60,000 bases of DNA from Acanthaster planci (GCF_001949145.1 NW_019091388.1:495212-555211), one strand, 5' to 3'. Shown: positions 22,962-37,200, counted from the first letter of the stretch. Notes: generated by a model from the letters alone, not told the origin. Translations and numbers: made by a program.

Positions 22962-23462
22962 GCCTCCACAGAGCAATAAGAAAATAATGAATACATACAA
23001 CTGCAATAGTTAAAATAATTTCATGAGGTGACAGACGGAGTTTTCCATTACACATGTTACTTCAATTATTCTTTCCAATCCATGAACATGAAACATGAAG
23101 ATGAAACATTCATCATTTGTTCTAAATTCTAAATTTCTTGTGATTCTGGAATATAATGTTCCATTTACAGTAGAATAAACCTATTTGTTATGACAAGCTT
23201 TGCCATACTGATACATGGAACTAATAATTCAATGACGCGTGATTTACAGGCCATCAATTAGATGATGAAAATCTTTCAAGCATCGTATAAAATTGGGTAA
23301 ACCTAACCCTCCCAAAAAGAAAAATTTCTACAAAGTCTAATTATACAACATTTCATTAACACAATCAGCAAAATTCCTTCCAAAACTGTAGTTTTCACTG
23401 ACAAATGAAAATGATGCCTAACATTGCAGTGTGTCAGAGGTCTATGATTACTTGTAACTTAC

Positions 23463-23646
23463 TGTGTTCGGAGGGTGAAAGCAGCACTAGTAATGGAAGC
23501 TGGGAGATTCAACCCCTTGGTAATCTCCCGCCACTGTTTCTTGTTGATAACCTCCACCAAACCACCTTTGGATGTAACCAGGTTGAATAACTCATACAGG
23601 TCTAGCACCTGTTTAGCCATGATGGGAATACGGTTAACTGGTGTAC
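23463..23646 (-). CDS. ARID3 (dri): ARID3 exon: central ARID domain
   Basis: 184-nt exon giving GTPVNRIPIMAKQVLDLYEL, then FNLVTSKGGLVEVINKKQ, WREITKGLNLP and ASITSAAFTLRTQ. These are helices H2-H5 of the ARID domain, including the GGLVEVINKK loop and the ITSAAFTLR DNA-contact region that are nearly invariant in ARID3 proteins. Acceptor TTGAATCAACAG/GTACACC; donor CGAACACA/GTAAGTT, a strong consensus. It begins by completing a Gly codon from the 51.8-kb exon and ends two bases into a Gln codon finished by the next exon. Within the ARID family the RIPIMAKQ-LDLY combination is typical of the ARID3 branch rather than ARID1, 2, 4 or 5. Flanking introns are 28.2 kb upstream and 5.8 kb downstream. 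Confidence 0.97.
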
Positions 23647-26600
23647 CTGTTGATTCAAGAAATCAAAACCACATTCAAGCTAACCGGTACATACTGCTAC
23701 ATTTCATTTTCAGTAAAGAAAACAAGCTTCTTATAAAGTCAAGAAAGATTTGACTTGCAAATCTGTACATGTAGGTGTACTAGTGAGCAGAATAATAAAA
23801 AGCTGACCAGTACTTGTTACATGTACTACGTTTGTGACTTCTTTTTTCCTCCCCGGTTTCCACACAGGATAGGAAATACATCTACTTAAATTACATGTAT
23901 GAAATTACTCTACACAAGCAAGGGGCAAAATCCATTAATCAAAAGAAAACCCACAGTAAACAAAAAACAACACATATCAATCCAAACATGTACATGTAAA
24001 TAATGAATCCATAAAAACAAGACAACCACAAAAGAAATGAAGGATGATGTTCTAGCTTATTCATAAAACATTCTACATGTACTTTGTGTTTAAATCCCAG
24101 TAATGACCTGTTCTATAACATGATAATATCATACATGCAGATTACCCAATGTTGCAATCCAGATATTTCTTTTTGGTGTACGCGCTCAGTACACTGTACA
24201 ATATACAGGTACCGGTACACGTACAAGCCTATTTATAGCTCTGTGATACAAGTAATCTACATTTAATTACCAGTAATCAGAGCTTTTTTTAATGAGTTTT
24301 ATTGGAATGGTGCACATTCATTCTGATCTTGTGAATCGCTTATGTTTTACCAACTACTGCACATGAACATAAAAATTGCAAAAAAGAAGTTTGGATTTAG
24401 ATTTTACACATATACGGTAGCAGGCTATGAAACTTGGAAAAGAAGTTTCAATCTTTCAGTGTTTAAGCATCTATGATAAATCAGAACATAATGTCATCAA
24501 GATACATACATGTATATAACCCCAAATTATGCAACTCATCCCTGTTTTCACAAAGAGTTTCATGAATGGAAAAAAAATACCTTTTCGGCAACTGCATGTA
24601 TGTAGAAAGCCAACAAAGCAAAAAACCTTTACCTTCCTATTATTTGATACAAAACTTTATCTAGCAAAAGCCATACAAAGATAAAAATGCAACTCTTTCT
24701 GAGGAAATTAATTTCTAAAGCACATGTAAAGTGCTTTTTTTGCGTTCTGGAGGACTCTGAGCAACCAGCAGTTGTTTTTCAGCAACAAGGTTTTGCACAG
24801 GAACAAGCTTTTTAATAAAGGCTATTATTACATCCTATGTATCCGGCACTCTGCAATTTTACAACAAGCAGAATCCTTACTGGGTCCTTTCACCTTCTAC
24901 AGCCATTGACTTGTATGTGTGACATCCACCCATCTATCCTCATAACTGGGGTTTCTTGATAAATTGCTACCCAAAATTAAGTCACACAGGAAAATTAATA
25001 AACCCCTCCTCGTCGCCCATGTGGGCAGGGAAGTGTCTTAATTGCATGGTTTCTGGCTAGGAGACAAGAGCTGGGGAACCTAAAGAACAAACGGCCGTGC
25101 TCCAAGTCATGGAAGGTTTTGTTATGTGGAGATGTGGATTAACCGTACAGGAAGTGCTCCAGGCTTTCTTTTTAAGCTTGAAAAAGTTCACAGGTTTAAA
25201 AAGCTGTTTCATTATGGATTCACTTTCAAGAGAACCCCAGAAGGCCCAATTTTGCTCCTACATAGACCCTCTGCTACAGTACAGGCACACTGGTGATGGC
25301 TAATTTCGATCATGAATTTTTTGTAAGGGAAATTACTAAGCATCAAGTGTATTAGCTTCCTACCATGACCCTCACAGGTATATACCACGTACCATGTGCA
25401 TGTGCAATCTTGAATTTTGTGCAAATTTACTGTAATCCATCCTGATTTGATTTGCCTTGGAATGGAATCCATTCAGGATAATTATGGGATAATCAACTCA
25501 GGAGGGAGTACAGCGGCAAGAGTCAAGATTGCACTAAACACAGACACAGAAATGTTGACCCCAAATACATGTAACTGGTTGACCAGATCACATAGGAGCT
25601 TAACAGAAATTGTGATTTTTTGAGGGCATTGTTAGCCTTGAGACCTTGCAAGAAGGGAAAAGGAATCTGTGATTGAGCTTATGTGTAATTACATCCACCC
25701 CAAATTTCCATATACATGTACTAGAGTGATTTGAAAACCATGAATGTGTCAGACTGTAAGACCACAAGCAATTAATTTTGTCAAAAAATTTGTGCACTCA
25801 AGGTGAGAAAATCTTGCCAATCATCTTACTGAGAAGTTTCATGGCACAACTTTGAGAATTTTAAATGTGATTGATCTGGCAAATGGAATATGCTTGTTTG
25901 GGGGTTCCACAGTATATCTGTAATTAAAGATGACGACCAAAAGTAAACAATTTTCAATGGGATATGAAACACCCTCTGCAATTACATTTTGGAAATTGCT
26001 GAGGTACTTTGCTCTAAGAAAGAATCACACTTCTGAAAGTTGAAAACTATACTCATTTAAATATAAATGTAAGGGCAACATAAATGTACATATATACCCC
26101 ACTAAAGTCATGACTTGTTAAACACGTTTGTTACCACATAAAAAAGCCCAATTTCAAATGCATTCAATTTTCCAAAGTCTCACTGACGTCTTTATTACAG
26201 TCTTCCCATTACTGCCAAGGTATAGTTTGATGTGTTAACTTTTTACAAGATACATAGCTTGGTTGTTTTAAAGCTGCAAATAATGGACATGGCCAGCAAG
26301 ACAGATTAAAGAAATTGAAGGAAACTGCAGATATGCATAAATAGCAGCTTCTGAATGAGGTTATTACTAAGGGAATAAATCTGTGTTTGCCTATGAGATG
26401 AAGGCGAGGGTCTTCCTCACTGCTGCCAAGTACAGCCAGTCATGCTTCGCATCAACTTTTCAGGCTTTATCAAGAAGTTTTATTGCTATAATTTTTAATT
26501 GTTTGAATTACAATTCATTTAAAAATGTTTTTTAAATATGCATTATAACTCTCTTATTCCAAATTTTCTGGGCTTTCAAATCCACTCACTTTTGGTGGAA

Positions 26601-27655
26601 TTTTGGTGCATTTCAAAGTTGCGACATTAGACCAAAATGAAGTCAGGAAACAGATGATATTAACATCACCTTTTCAGGCTTTGGCAGGAAGATTTATATA
26701 CATTTATTACTACTGTTTTAATGGTTTTGAATAAAATTCATTAAAAATGATTTTAAACATAATTATTCACTTAGTCCAAATTCCTGTGAGCCTCAAAACT
26801 CAAATGTAGCTTCTTTGATTAGAATAAATACAATTTTAAATTGTGGCATCACCCACGTACTGAATGTAATGTATTATAGAAGTATTCATGAACATGTACT
26901 GGTATGTCATTATTCAGGGCCACCGTTGTTGCTGATCATGCCTGTGATGAGCTCTTGAAAACTAGGAATGGACAAACTAAAAGTCTCTATGAATGTCAAG
27001 AATTCAAACTACAGTATCCAAAGAGGACATCACAGGAGATGATTTGATGCAAAATTTAACAGAAAAACTTGTTCCTAAAAGATATCTAATGTGCATGTAA
27101 ATACGACTTATGACTGTTGCTGTTACATTCAGTTTGATCTGGTAAACAAATCATATACTTTCAACTGTTTGGGAAATGGGCATGCAAGTACAATAGCCCC
27201 TGTACATGTAACTCTGAACTAATTATGTGACCAGGAAATGTGTTTCTCAATTTTCCTACTGAGTCTATTTTTCACTCATATAGAACTGGATTTGGATCAA
27301 AACAAAATGCTATTGGCCGGAAGGCTTAGGGGAATATGAATGGAATGGATTAATGTAAACAAGAAATACAATGTAACCAAACAGGTTTTGAACTGGCAAA
27401 CACAGAAACAAAGTTGCAAGAACTGAACAAATCTATATTTCCCCAATTTGCTTAATACAAAGGGAAGGCACTCGCAGGATGCAGCTAACTCAAAACAAGG
27501 GAAGACAGAACTCGACAGAAACCCTCACTAAATGTTGCCCAATGCAATGATGAGGGATCAGTGACAAATCACTATCTGCATCGTTCAGAACGGCATGCTC
27601 TACATGTAAGTCTAAACTGGTTTGGTTTACACAATCTTAACAGCCATGCACAGCT

Positions 27656-27836
27656 CTATGCAGAAGACTTCATTGTTCTTGCAACAACAGGCCCCTGTGC
27701 TGCACTTTTGAGTTCCTTCACGAACAGTTTACTTGTTTCTGATGAAGCAGTAGGATCCCCCATCCAACAAATCTTGAGTTCATCCACTTCAAAGAGCCAT
27801 CTGTGGCCCACTGGCTCCAGTGGTGAGATATGATGT
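27656..27836 (-). pseudogene. Unidentified open segment ending in stop
   Basis: Minus-strand open frame of about 57 codons with text WLFEVDELKICWMGDP, TASSETSKLFVKELKSA, AQGPVVARTMKSSA and a stop at 27656-27658. Its composition looks protein-like, but no family is recognised and no clear start or acceptor can be chosen. It may belong with the fragment at 29486-29699 as remains of one transposon-derived or lineage-specific gene. Confidence 0.2.
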
Positions 27837-29395
27837 ACATGTACTTAGGGAATAATCTTTAGTGGACCGCAGTCTGGTTGCATATTTGCCATCCCATTGG
27901 TCAACTTTTACGCAAGTTGAATTGTTGTAGCTGTTGCCTGTAATTTTCCTTCACAAGTTTCCACTAGCTTGATGGAACAATCTCAGGAGCTCATTCAAAA
28001 GCATGATACTGCCCAATAGAATGATGCATGGCTCGATGGCGCTCTCACACAATAGAGTAAAAGCTTGATTGAAAAAGGAACTAGGTTGAGGTTCGTCACT
28101 GAAATGGCAAGAAGAAACAAGGAGATTGAGTGCACATGAAATGACTTATGAAAAGAAACGTGAACAACATTTCATGTCAAACATATGTAGTGCACTTTAA
28201 TACTGCCTTGTTGATTATTATCCAATTTCTGTATAACTGATTAGGGAGTCTTTTGACAAAGGATTTCAGGGCTTATTTGTGCAAGTGTTTTGAGGAAATG
28301 CCTTTGTGAAAGAAGTATTGTCTGGCATTCGTCACATTTAAACAAATTTTTCAATAAAGTTCTGTGAAGGATTCCGTCTAAATTCAAGATAGTACAGAGT
28401 ATGTAGCTTGCTCCAAAGGGAAATAATTCATGTACAAAACCCTCATTATTACCTTTTGCCATGCCCATCCTATTGCCTCTGGTTGTACACAAACTTAATG
28501 TACCTCTCATCAAGTCCATATGGTATCAGACTCCTACAGCAACATACGGTAGGTAGCCCTTTCCACCGATGTGGACAAGAATGACCTTATCATTGTTTGA
28601 TGTAGATCAACACTGTCAGCAGCCCTCCTCAGCATGCCTGGACACAAAGTTTAATACAAAACCTTCAGTAAAACAAAAGACACAGAAAGATTTAAAGGTT
28701 TGCATGGTGCAAATACACAAGGCAAGCGGTCTGCATGTAGCATATGTACTATCTCTTTTGTGGGAATGTGTGGTTCCAAGAGAAGAAGGTTTTACTCAAC
28801 AATTCAGAGTGTCCTCTGGCCGTTGCAAAGAGCCTGCTGGGTTCCAACTAGAGGGAGGTACTCTATGAGCATTTGTCCTGTTCCCTGAATCACTGTTCTT
28901 GACAAAACAGGGATTTGAAATGCTTGACATGTACATCTTGGTGCTCATTTGTATTGTGATAACTGAAACCAGGCTACAGATACATGCACATGTAACTCAG
29001 AATACGGAAAAAGTAAAAAAATGCTCTATGTAAACTGAAAGAACAAACATGCTACCCAACCGAAAATCACGAATTAATTGAAATAAACAACACTCGCCCT
29101 CCACATTTACTTTTTGATCGGCCTTTACAAAGAATGAAGGAGGTGACCCTTTCTCTGTCACCTCAGGATGGAGAATGATTGTTGGAGATAACAAATGGAT
29201 TATGTATGTTTGGGATGCATTACATGTTACTTAACACAGGAACTGAATGTCTCTTTCAGTATTCAAACCTTTTCTCTAGAGGTCTCCTGCAAATTTAGCA
29301 CAGTCTTGATTAAAGGCCGTTTTGTTCAACAGACAAATGTGAAAGCAAAGCGAATTTGACATCACGAAAGATTTGCAGCAAAATATTGCATGAGT

Positions 29396-29407
29396 TGCTA
29401 ATTAGCA
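29396..29407. promoter_or_regulatory. TGCTAATTAGCA palindrome, site 1
   Basis: Perfect 12-bp palindrome with TAATTA, the core bound by many homeodomain factors. The same 12-mer recurs at 48310-48321 in the same intron. Sequence match only. Confidence 0.25.
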
Positions 29408-29485
29408 GCGTGAACATTTGACCTGGCATCACAAAATCGCATTTGTGCTCGCTTTCAAACCAAGTATGAATCGGCCATAACTTAC

Positions 29486-29699
29486 CTGCATCTAGTGTGT
29501 CAACACATTGTAGAGTGTCAACAACACATTTCCCATTCCTTGAGATGTAGTATGTTGGTTGCTTGCAAATTATGCATGATGCAGGAAGTATAAATGGATG
29601 CGATGAGCAACTAGAACTGGTAGAGGTGTAACTGTCTGCTATTTGTGCTGATCGCCAACTTTCTGAACCTGAGGTATCACTGGTCACTTCTGCCAGTCC
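29486..29699 (-). pseudogene. Exon-like segment with CxxC motif, unknown gene or transposon remnant
   Basis: 214-nt minus-strand open segment bounded by a possible acceptor (CTGATTGAG/GGACTG) and a strong donor (GATGCAG/GTAAGTTAT). Translation: GLAEVTSDTSGSESW, a Ser-rich stretch, then SCIICKQPTYYISRNGK, CVVDTLQCVDTLDAG. The CIIC followed by VxxLxxCxxLxA resembles a Cys-containing head seen in uncharacterised marine invertebrate proteins; that resemblance is from memory. It is nested inside the ARID3 intron in the same sense. It could be a real exon, a domesticated fragment or chance. Confidence 0.3.
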
Positions 29700-32600
29700 C
29701 TCAATCAGCAGACAGAAGAAGGGCCATCTCTGATTTGTTTCTGGTCATGTCTGGAAGTAACACTGAGGATAGATTTGTTCATGAAATAGCACCGTTGATG
29801 GTATCCTGACGATGCGCAGCCATTTCTAAATTGAACCTGTTTCAGCAGCACAATTGAAAGAAACTGATGTCCAGATATTGTAAATAACACTGAAAGGTGA
29901 AGTCTTTACATGGGCACTGCATAACGTGGAATTTTTTTTCAAAACAAAACAAAAGGTATTTTGCCATGAACCATGTCTGGCACTTTTTCTACAATAAAGC
30001 TGGTATCGCAATAAACACCATACATGTAATTCTAGGCATACTCATGCAGTAATAACTGCCCTTACTAAAAAGCATAGTGTACATGTAGGAATTGGATTCA
30101 AAACCAGAGCTACATGTATGCTGCTGAATAAAATCTTTACCACACAATTTGGATTATTTCTTCCACAGCGGTTCCAACAATAGGCCTTTCCTTACAGTCT
30201 ATTCTTACATTTCCTGAAATAGTATTTTTTTAGTTTAGTTGTTTTTTTGTTTGACTTGTGGGCAGAGTAAAAACATAACAGACTTTTGACTACACAAGTA
30301 GGCCTGCAGTTTGTCTTCAAAGTATGATGTTACGGAAGAGACTACAATAAAGGTATGAAAGTTGAGAAAGACATACACTTACAGATATATCAGATATTCA
30401 GATACAAGTACAAATACAGAAGGCTTATTTTAATCACATTTTTACACTGAAATAGAGTTACAAAATCAGTATTTAATTTTCTTTACAATTTCATTGCAGC
30501 TATCCTTTCATTCAAGGGAAAACAGTGGGGTCAGGATGCAGCATTCTTTCAGGAAAACACCAAGATTATCAAATAAGAAAATCAAAGACAATCTTCTAAA
30601 AATCACCTGCAAAATTCTAGCTTAATTTGGAACATTATGATGAAAAGGCTTACCTGTTTTGTAACTGGACAGGCTGTGTCCCCCATGCCCGCCTATTGTA
30701 CCAGGTAATTCACGCCCTCAAATACTTTCTTCTGGACATGCAGTTGTTTTAACAATTTTCTCTGCTGAGAACTGAATGTACCACACAAAACAAACTCAAA
30801 ATGACAAAAGTTGATAAAATCATTTTCCTGGGATGTGAGTGGTCACATACAAAAAAGGCTGAAAACAGCTAGCAGAAAGCTGAAAATGTACTTTAAAAAG
30901 ATTCCATAATTTTGCACCAGGCAGGTGTACAGAAAAGCTGAAATTCAATGCAAAAATCTGAATAAAAAAGCAGAAATCAGCTACAAAGTTGAATTCTCAC
31001 ACTTGTGATTGAAATTGGATAGCCACACTCTCCATGGTGGCTACTATGTTGACTTCCCTTTGAGATCCGGTGTGCAAGCCGCATGCTTTCATGGCTGAGA
31101 AAAGATATACAGTATATTCTGTTGGCAGCACAATGCATTCAGGAATATGCATCACGTTTTAATTTTGGGTATTTCCACTGTATGGATCCAATGCTTTGGA
31201 TGGAAATAAGATTTATTCAGCGGTGGAGAAGATACCGTATATGTATGGTATGTGTAATGAATGGCAGTTGGTAAATTCTTATATACCAGAAAGAAGAAAC
31301 TGACTGTCCCCAGGACAGGTAGTCCCATGAGACACTAGGTACATGTGGATGTACCAGTAATACGACATTTACAAACACACAGTCGTGTTCTGCTATACAG
31401 TCAAGGACAGAGCATTGTGTTTGCTTTCAATTTTTCCCACACAATATAACACTACCGGTATCCAAAAAACTAACCACGGCCACTTATCAGTACCACTGAG
31501 GACAACAGATTGACCATTGAGAACAGGGAACACCCTTTCTTCATTTTGTGTTCTGTCCCCTGTGGTAAAGCAAAACCTGTTCTCACACACTACTAACACA
31601 CACCCACTATACAACAAATTAACCAGTGTCAGCTGCGGTACTGTAAACAGCTTGATGTACATGTAAGTTTCTGCTGTTTATTAGCTCATGATGTTGTGTA
31701 TGTATTTGTATAATTAGTGTGTTTGGATAAAAAGAATAATTGACACGTTAAACTAAGGATAATTTGTCATACATATATGTAGAATAACTGCCATCAGTAT
31801 TTGTATGCTGATGACCTGTACATCCATGTACATGTACATACCTATAATTCCCTTTAATAATGACAGTTCAAACACAGCTCAGTTGAAGACAGTACTGGAA
31901 GCTACCAAAAGGGTATCACAGGACTTATTGACAAAAAAATATTTTCCTTTTTAGTAGTTTTGCTCGTTAATTACAGGTAGGTGTGAGTCTGAACTGGCTG
32001 CAGACAGAGCCAAGTTCAAACAAAAATTCTAGCACAAAAATGACAAATGACAAAAGACAAATGTGCTTCTAATGTGAGAAAATCATAACTTCTGATAAGC
32101 CATGGTCCAGCATGCTTTATTAAGGGAGGGTGACAGTTGATACATGAACATACATGTACATGTATGTACAGATTACAGAGCTAGAACTTTTCGTATAACT
32201 AGAGTCTGAATATACTAAACATGTTTAAATAGACGCTGCACATCAAATAATGAAAATGAGCAAACTAAGAAATCAGGCTCACGCTTAAAAGAGCCTAACA
32301 CTATGTGTGACCTCATGCATAAGTTGTGTACAGGAATACCGCCAAGACAACTAAAATAGTCTGTACCAGTATAGCCTTATGCTTCAGGTCAGAATCACTT
32401 GGCTACATCACCCTTCACTCTGCAAAACCAGAAGAGAGATTCTTAACAAAAAAAATTGTGGAATACCTGTGGTGAGGACCTTTTCCCACATGGAAATTCA
32501 TCTTCACTTACTGTTTTCAAATGTTTTCTGCATTGGCATCCTCGCTCTAATTTACTTTTAAAGAACTGGCTGAAAAATCCAGGCTGAACTTAAGGTTGTA

Positions 32601-34523
32601 ACCGTGTCATCTGTGTCAAGGAGCAAGACATCCTGCATAAGCAGCCTTCCAAGAGGAAACAAATTTATTCAAGCACAATTATGTTTTTTATTACATTTGA
32701 GATCACGTACATCTGGAAAATGTTGTATTTAATTTTTCTTTACTGTTTCACATCATTCCCAGTATATACTGCGATACATTTGGCTGTTGGAAAGTCCCTG
32801 AACAGTAGCAAACCCAGAGGGGTATGATATGTGCACATCCCCTCTAGATTTTTTCAAAGGATAATGGGTATATGCCCTCCATTTTTCATATTTCTCGTTA
32901 TTAAATGGGTGTAATTTCACTGTTCCATGACTTTTCTCAGTTGGGCCGGGTAACTAAAAACAAACCTACTCTTGGTTTGCCTAAACATTGGGACTTCATG
33001 AAAACATAAAAGAATTGACATATCTGACTAAAAAAAAGAACTATCAAAAATTTTCCAGCTGATGCCAATCCAAGGGTGATTAGTTAAAAGGTACTGAGCA
33101 CACACGTACATTTCAGCTTTTAGAATTCCTCTATTTTCCCAAGCCTGTTCCATTTCAGTGACTCATTATTGATTAAGTTACTTCTGAATATCATCATTTT
33201 GGAGAGAGTAGAATATGTACCAGTAAATAGGATTTCCAGCAGTTCATTGGGCACGAGATGCCAGCCACACATCCTGCTCAAATAACACCACTGTCTAGTG
33301 TATTTCACTAAACCATTACTTAACAAATAAAATGTATCAACAATGTGTTGAATGAACATCTATTCCTGTTCCGCTTAACTGATTCATTTCAATCCACAGA
33401 CGTTTTGCTTTGCGCTTCTTGTTCTCCAAAAAGGGCACACAAACTTCTGTTCATGCATGACAGCAGCCAGATGTTAGTGCAATAACCCACTTGTCCATGA
33501 ACTACATGTACATTTGTGTAACAACAGCTTACAATAAAGTCAATCATGGTAACAGAACTGGTTGCAAAGCCTACAGGTAGGAGATGCTGCTGATAATGAA
33601 ATCCCCTAAACCCGCCATAAATCGTGTCTGAATTTGCATTGAAACATCATCCACCAAGTTAGACTTATCTTGCCAGAACATTTGATGCTAAGGTCCAAAA
33701 GCTACACAATCAATCAATAATTTTGCATCAAATCCATGAAGAAATGACTCTCATGATTTCATTCAAGGGCAGGAAATCCAAGTCAATCATCGCCTATATC
33801 ATCTCACATGAATAGCAGCCAGCGCCAGATCCAATCTTAAGCATCAGACTCCTGGACTCCATCCACAAATTGGGAAAACTGACTCCCAAGTCAAGTGCCA
33901 ATTAGAAATGCCCTGATGGATTTTCTCTGCACAGCCACTCCTTATCTCAGGTGTTTCCTGAAATCCGTCAAAGTCATTAACATTTCAAAGTTGTGAAAAT
34001 CAATGTTGAACAGCAAGATCAATAAACAACAATCACATGTGAATGAAAGTACAAACTACCTTGCTTCTGAGGGGAATTTTTTTCATTTCAGATTATTTTT
34101 CTGACCAATTTTGATTCCAAGGGAAATTTCCACTCTCCTTGTAAATTAAACTCTCAAACTTTGAAGTTTTGCATCCTGTCACTTCTGTTTGCAGACCTCA
34201 CACTTGCATGTGAGTAAACCTTTTGAAGAAAGCACTTCCTTGGTTGCTACAGTTTTCTTCCACCACGCATGCATGCTACATGTACATGTAGACAAAAATA
34301 GAAGGAAGACAGGATCTGCATGCTGTGCATAAATTAAGCTTTGTATGCATATCCAACTTTGAAAAAAAGCAGTGCTCAAATCTTACCCGTCTGTTTAAAA
34401 ATATATATATATTTACCTAATTTTATATCCACAATTAAATGTCAAATAAGACCTTGGCATTTTTTCTGCATGTGTACATTTGCATGGTGCACATGAATTA
34501 GAGCATCTGAAATGTGTAGACAA

Positions 34524-34803
34524 AAGGCCTTTTCACACTGGACAGATCTCAGGGTTGACACAAGTTGATACAAAGTAAGTTGAAAACTGGCAATGATTCA
34601 CATTTGAAAACTTTCAACCCTGAGTCAACCCTACATGTAAATCAACCCCGAGAATGACTTCAACCCAGGTTGAACGCAACCCTGCTGTGGACCAGGGTGT
34701 GAAACAATGGCGGGTTGAACAAGGGGTTGAAATCAAAGTTTCAACCACCCAGGATTGAGTTCAACCTGGATTGATAGACAGGTTGTAGTGCAAAATGGCT
34801 TAA
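34524..34803 (+). mobile_element. MITE-like repeat family B, copy 2
   Basis: 280-bp element with imperfect terminal inverted repeats, AAGGCCTTTTCACACT at left and AAGCCATTTTGCACTA as the complement of the right end. The interior is rich in GGTTGA and its complement TCAACC. It shares several blocks with 22213-22380. No ORF and no clear target duplication. Confidence 0.55.
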
Positions 34804-37074
34804 AGGCAACCCTGTAGAAATACATTGATGCATGTACATGTATCATATTATATCCCCCCAGTTTGTTGAACATACATGTACATGCAACTGACAAGTGACT
34901 TGGTTTCAAACTATTTTTTTCGAGTTGTCTTATTTGTTTTGCAGTTTTATTTCTTTAATTGTTGAATTTGCTATTGTTCACACATCTAATTTCTCAAACA
35001 AAAAATCTACATTCATTCAAAATTTTAACAAGCATTACAACAGCGCATGAATATTAAAATGTGGAACAATGGACTTTAGCTACATGTACCTGCCTAAAAC
35101 TTTTTAAAAGGAGCAAGCTATGCTGAACAACAAGCACAGATAATCAGAATTAAGAGTTACAATTCATTTAAAAAGTATCAGGAACAGTGTACATTTGTCT
35201 GCCATGAAATTGAGCTAAAAAGCAAACAACTTTGCAAAATAATACAGGAGAATTTTGTCAAAGCCAAAAAAACTCCCCAAAAGGCATACACCCATACTGT
35301 ACTTCAAAATACTAATCAAAGCCAGACTGCATTGCATAAATATGCTTCTTTTTTAAGACTTTAGAAAAATGGGGAAGTAAATATAGCCATAAACAAGATA
35401 TGGATTGCTGAATTGCTTTGAACATAACATTGCAAGGCCTCTTCTAGGCCTTATTTTTTACCAGGAGCAATGTTGAGAATGGAAGACCCCTCCCTAGTAA
35501 GGCTTTTATCAGGGTAATCCCATAAGGCCAGAGTGGCTCTGTAATGAATGACAGGTGGGCCAATCTAAGAGCCCAGGGGATCACCTGCAATCTGATGTGC
35601 GGTGTTGATAGGGAAATTGTTAAATTATGCACTAATTCCATGAGTTTAACAAACAGGAAGCAGGGCACTATGCTTGCAAAGTGATCAGTTCTCTGGCTGG
35701 GGGGGTCAGGGGAGGGGATCCTTATGCCACACTCACACAGGCGCCGGTGCTGGACTTTGATTGGGAGGAAGGATTCTGGATGTGCCATATGCAACAGGTT
35801 TCTACCCAACAATTATAGCCATTTTACAGAGCTCAGTCCCTCAGCAACATGTGACAGCTTCCACTGGGGGTACTTTACCTGTGCTGCTGATGTTGTTAGC
35901 ATATTTTCCAACAGACTTTTTCTTTAGTAATGGCAAGTTCACATGTGAACATGAATAACCCTTGTGCCAGGGCTAGTAGTACGCAGCAAAAGTAAAACAC
36001 AAAGGTAAACAGCCAGTTATTAAACTTTAACACAACATTTTTGAAAAAATGTTTGAATGCATAGTTAATAAGCCTCTAATCTCTACCTCCAAGAAAAAAT
36101 ATTTATCCTGCCTTTTTGAATAATTTACACATGAACAATGTATATAATGAACACTTAAAATGGGGCACTATTAATCATCTGCATCGGGGGGGGGTGGTGT
36201 AACATTATGTGTATACATGTATTTCATTCATTACATGTATGAGGAGACAAACACATCTTAAGGAGGCAAACATGCGGATTAGGTTTTAAGTCCCTACCTG
36301 ACTCCATGGGTTTTACCCATTCCTCAGGGGTTTTCTTCCCACCTCTAAAACTGCTTCTCGTTGTCTCCTCTCGACAGGTTTCTTCAGGCATACGAGCTAC
36401 AGTGCCTGGGCACTTTTGAGGAATCCTTGGTGTCATCACCAGAATTGATTATAAACAATAATAAAAGATGAGGCACCTGTAGACAACATAAAGCACTCTC
36501 TCAGCCCCCCTCCCACATCAGCCCCCTCTACCCCCTTCCTGTATTGCACTTTTTTCCCCATAAAAGAAGCCAAAAGCAGACTGTTGTGTGGGACCCAGCA
36601 GATGTTCATCAGGCAGCCTGTAGGTTGTCAATTCAAACATGAGACGCATTTAATGTATATTGTCCCAATGCTTTAATGTTACAAATATCACAAAATGCCC
36701 AAAGGCCACTTCAATTAATACTTGTATACATGTATATAACTTTGGTGACAGCAAATTCAAAGTAGATGTCAAGCAGTGTACAATGACTTTATTGTGGCAT
36801 TTGCTTCACTTTCAAGTTCACATGAGCCTGGCCTCTGGCTTGGGGTGATGACCTGACACCTATTTTTGGGGAAGGGGCATTTTTAGGCAGGTATATGTAC
36901 CAGTACCGGTACCAAAAATATCAGGAGGAAGGCCCGAATGCTTTCATAAACTGAAAATGGTCAAAGCTCGTAATCAAGCATTATCTAGATTCTACACTAC
37001 ACCAACATACTGTAGTAGAGTTCTGTCTCAAAACTGAAGGTATATGAACAACAATGAAAAAATGGTACAATGTA

Positions 37075-37200
37075 CATGGAGCAATGAGTACAATGCATGT
37101 ATACATGTACATGTACATGTGTGTATGCATGTACGTGTTTGTACCGGTACTGAAGTGTACGTTTTATTCCTCCATGGTATTGGTACATTTACATGTATGT
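37075..37200. repeat. Dense alternating CATG/GTAC palindrome cluster
   Basis: A run of ATACATGTACATGTACATGT and GTATGCATGTACGTG, then TACCGGTA, in about 125 bp. Alternating purine-pyrimidine and self-complementary, so prone to cruciform or Z-type structure. Representative of many smaller clusters across the window (for example 19155-19195, 48173-48305, 56268-56310). Confidence 0.7.

Larger units (their letters stand above)
17616..23462. other. ARID3 5.8-kb intron
   Basis: Non-coding apart from chance ORFs. Contents: hairpin MITE (17790-18030), SINE-like unit (about 18196-18262), 18-bp perfect palindrome (19149-19166), an AAGTC/GAGTC-rich strip (19490-19620), repeat family B copy (22213-22380), and a 29-bp-stem hairpin (22894-22961). 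Long homopolymer C and G runs occur at 21241-21251 and 22380-22388. Confidence 0.6.
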
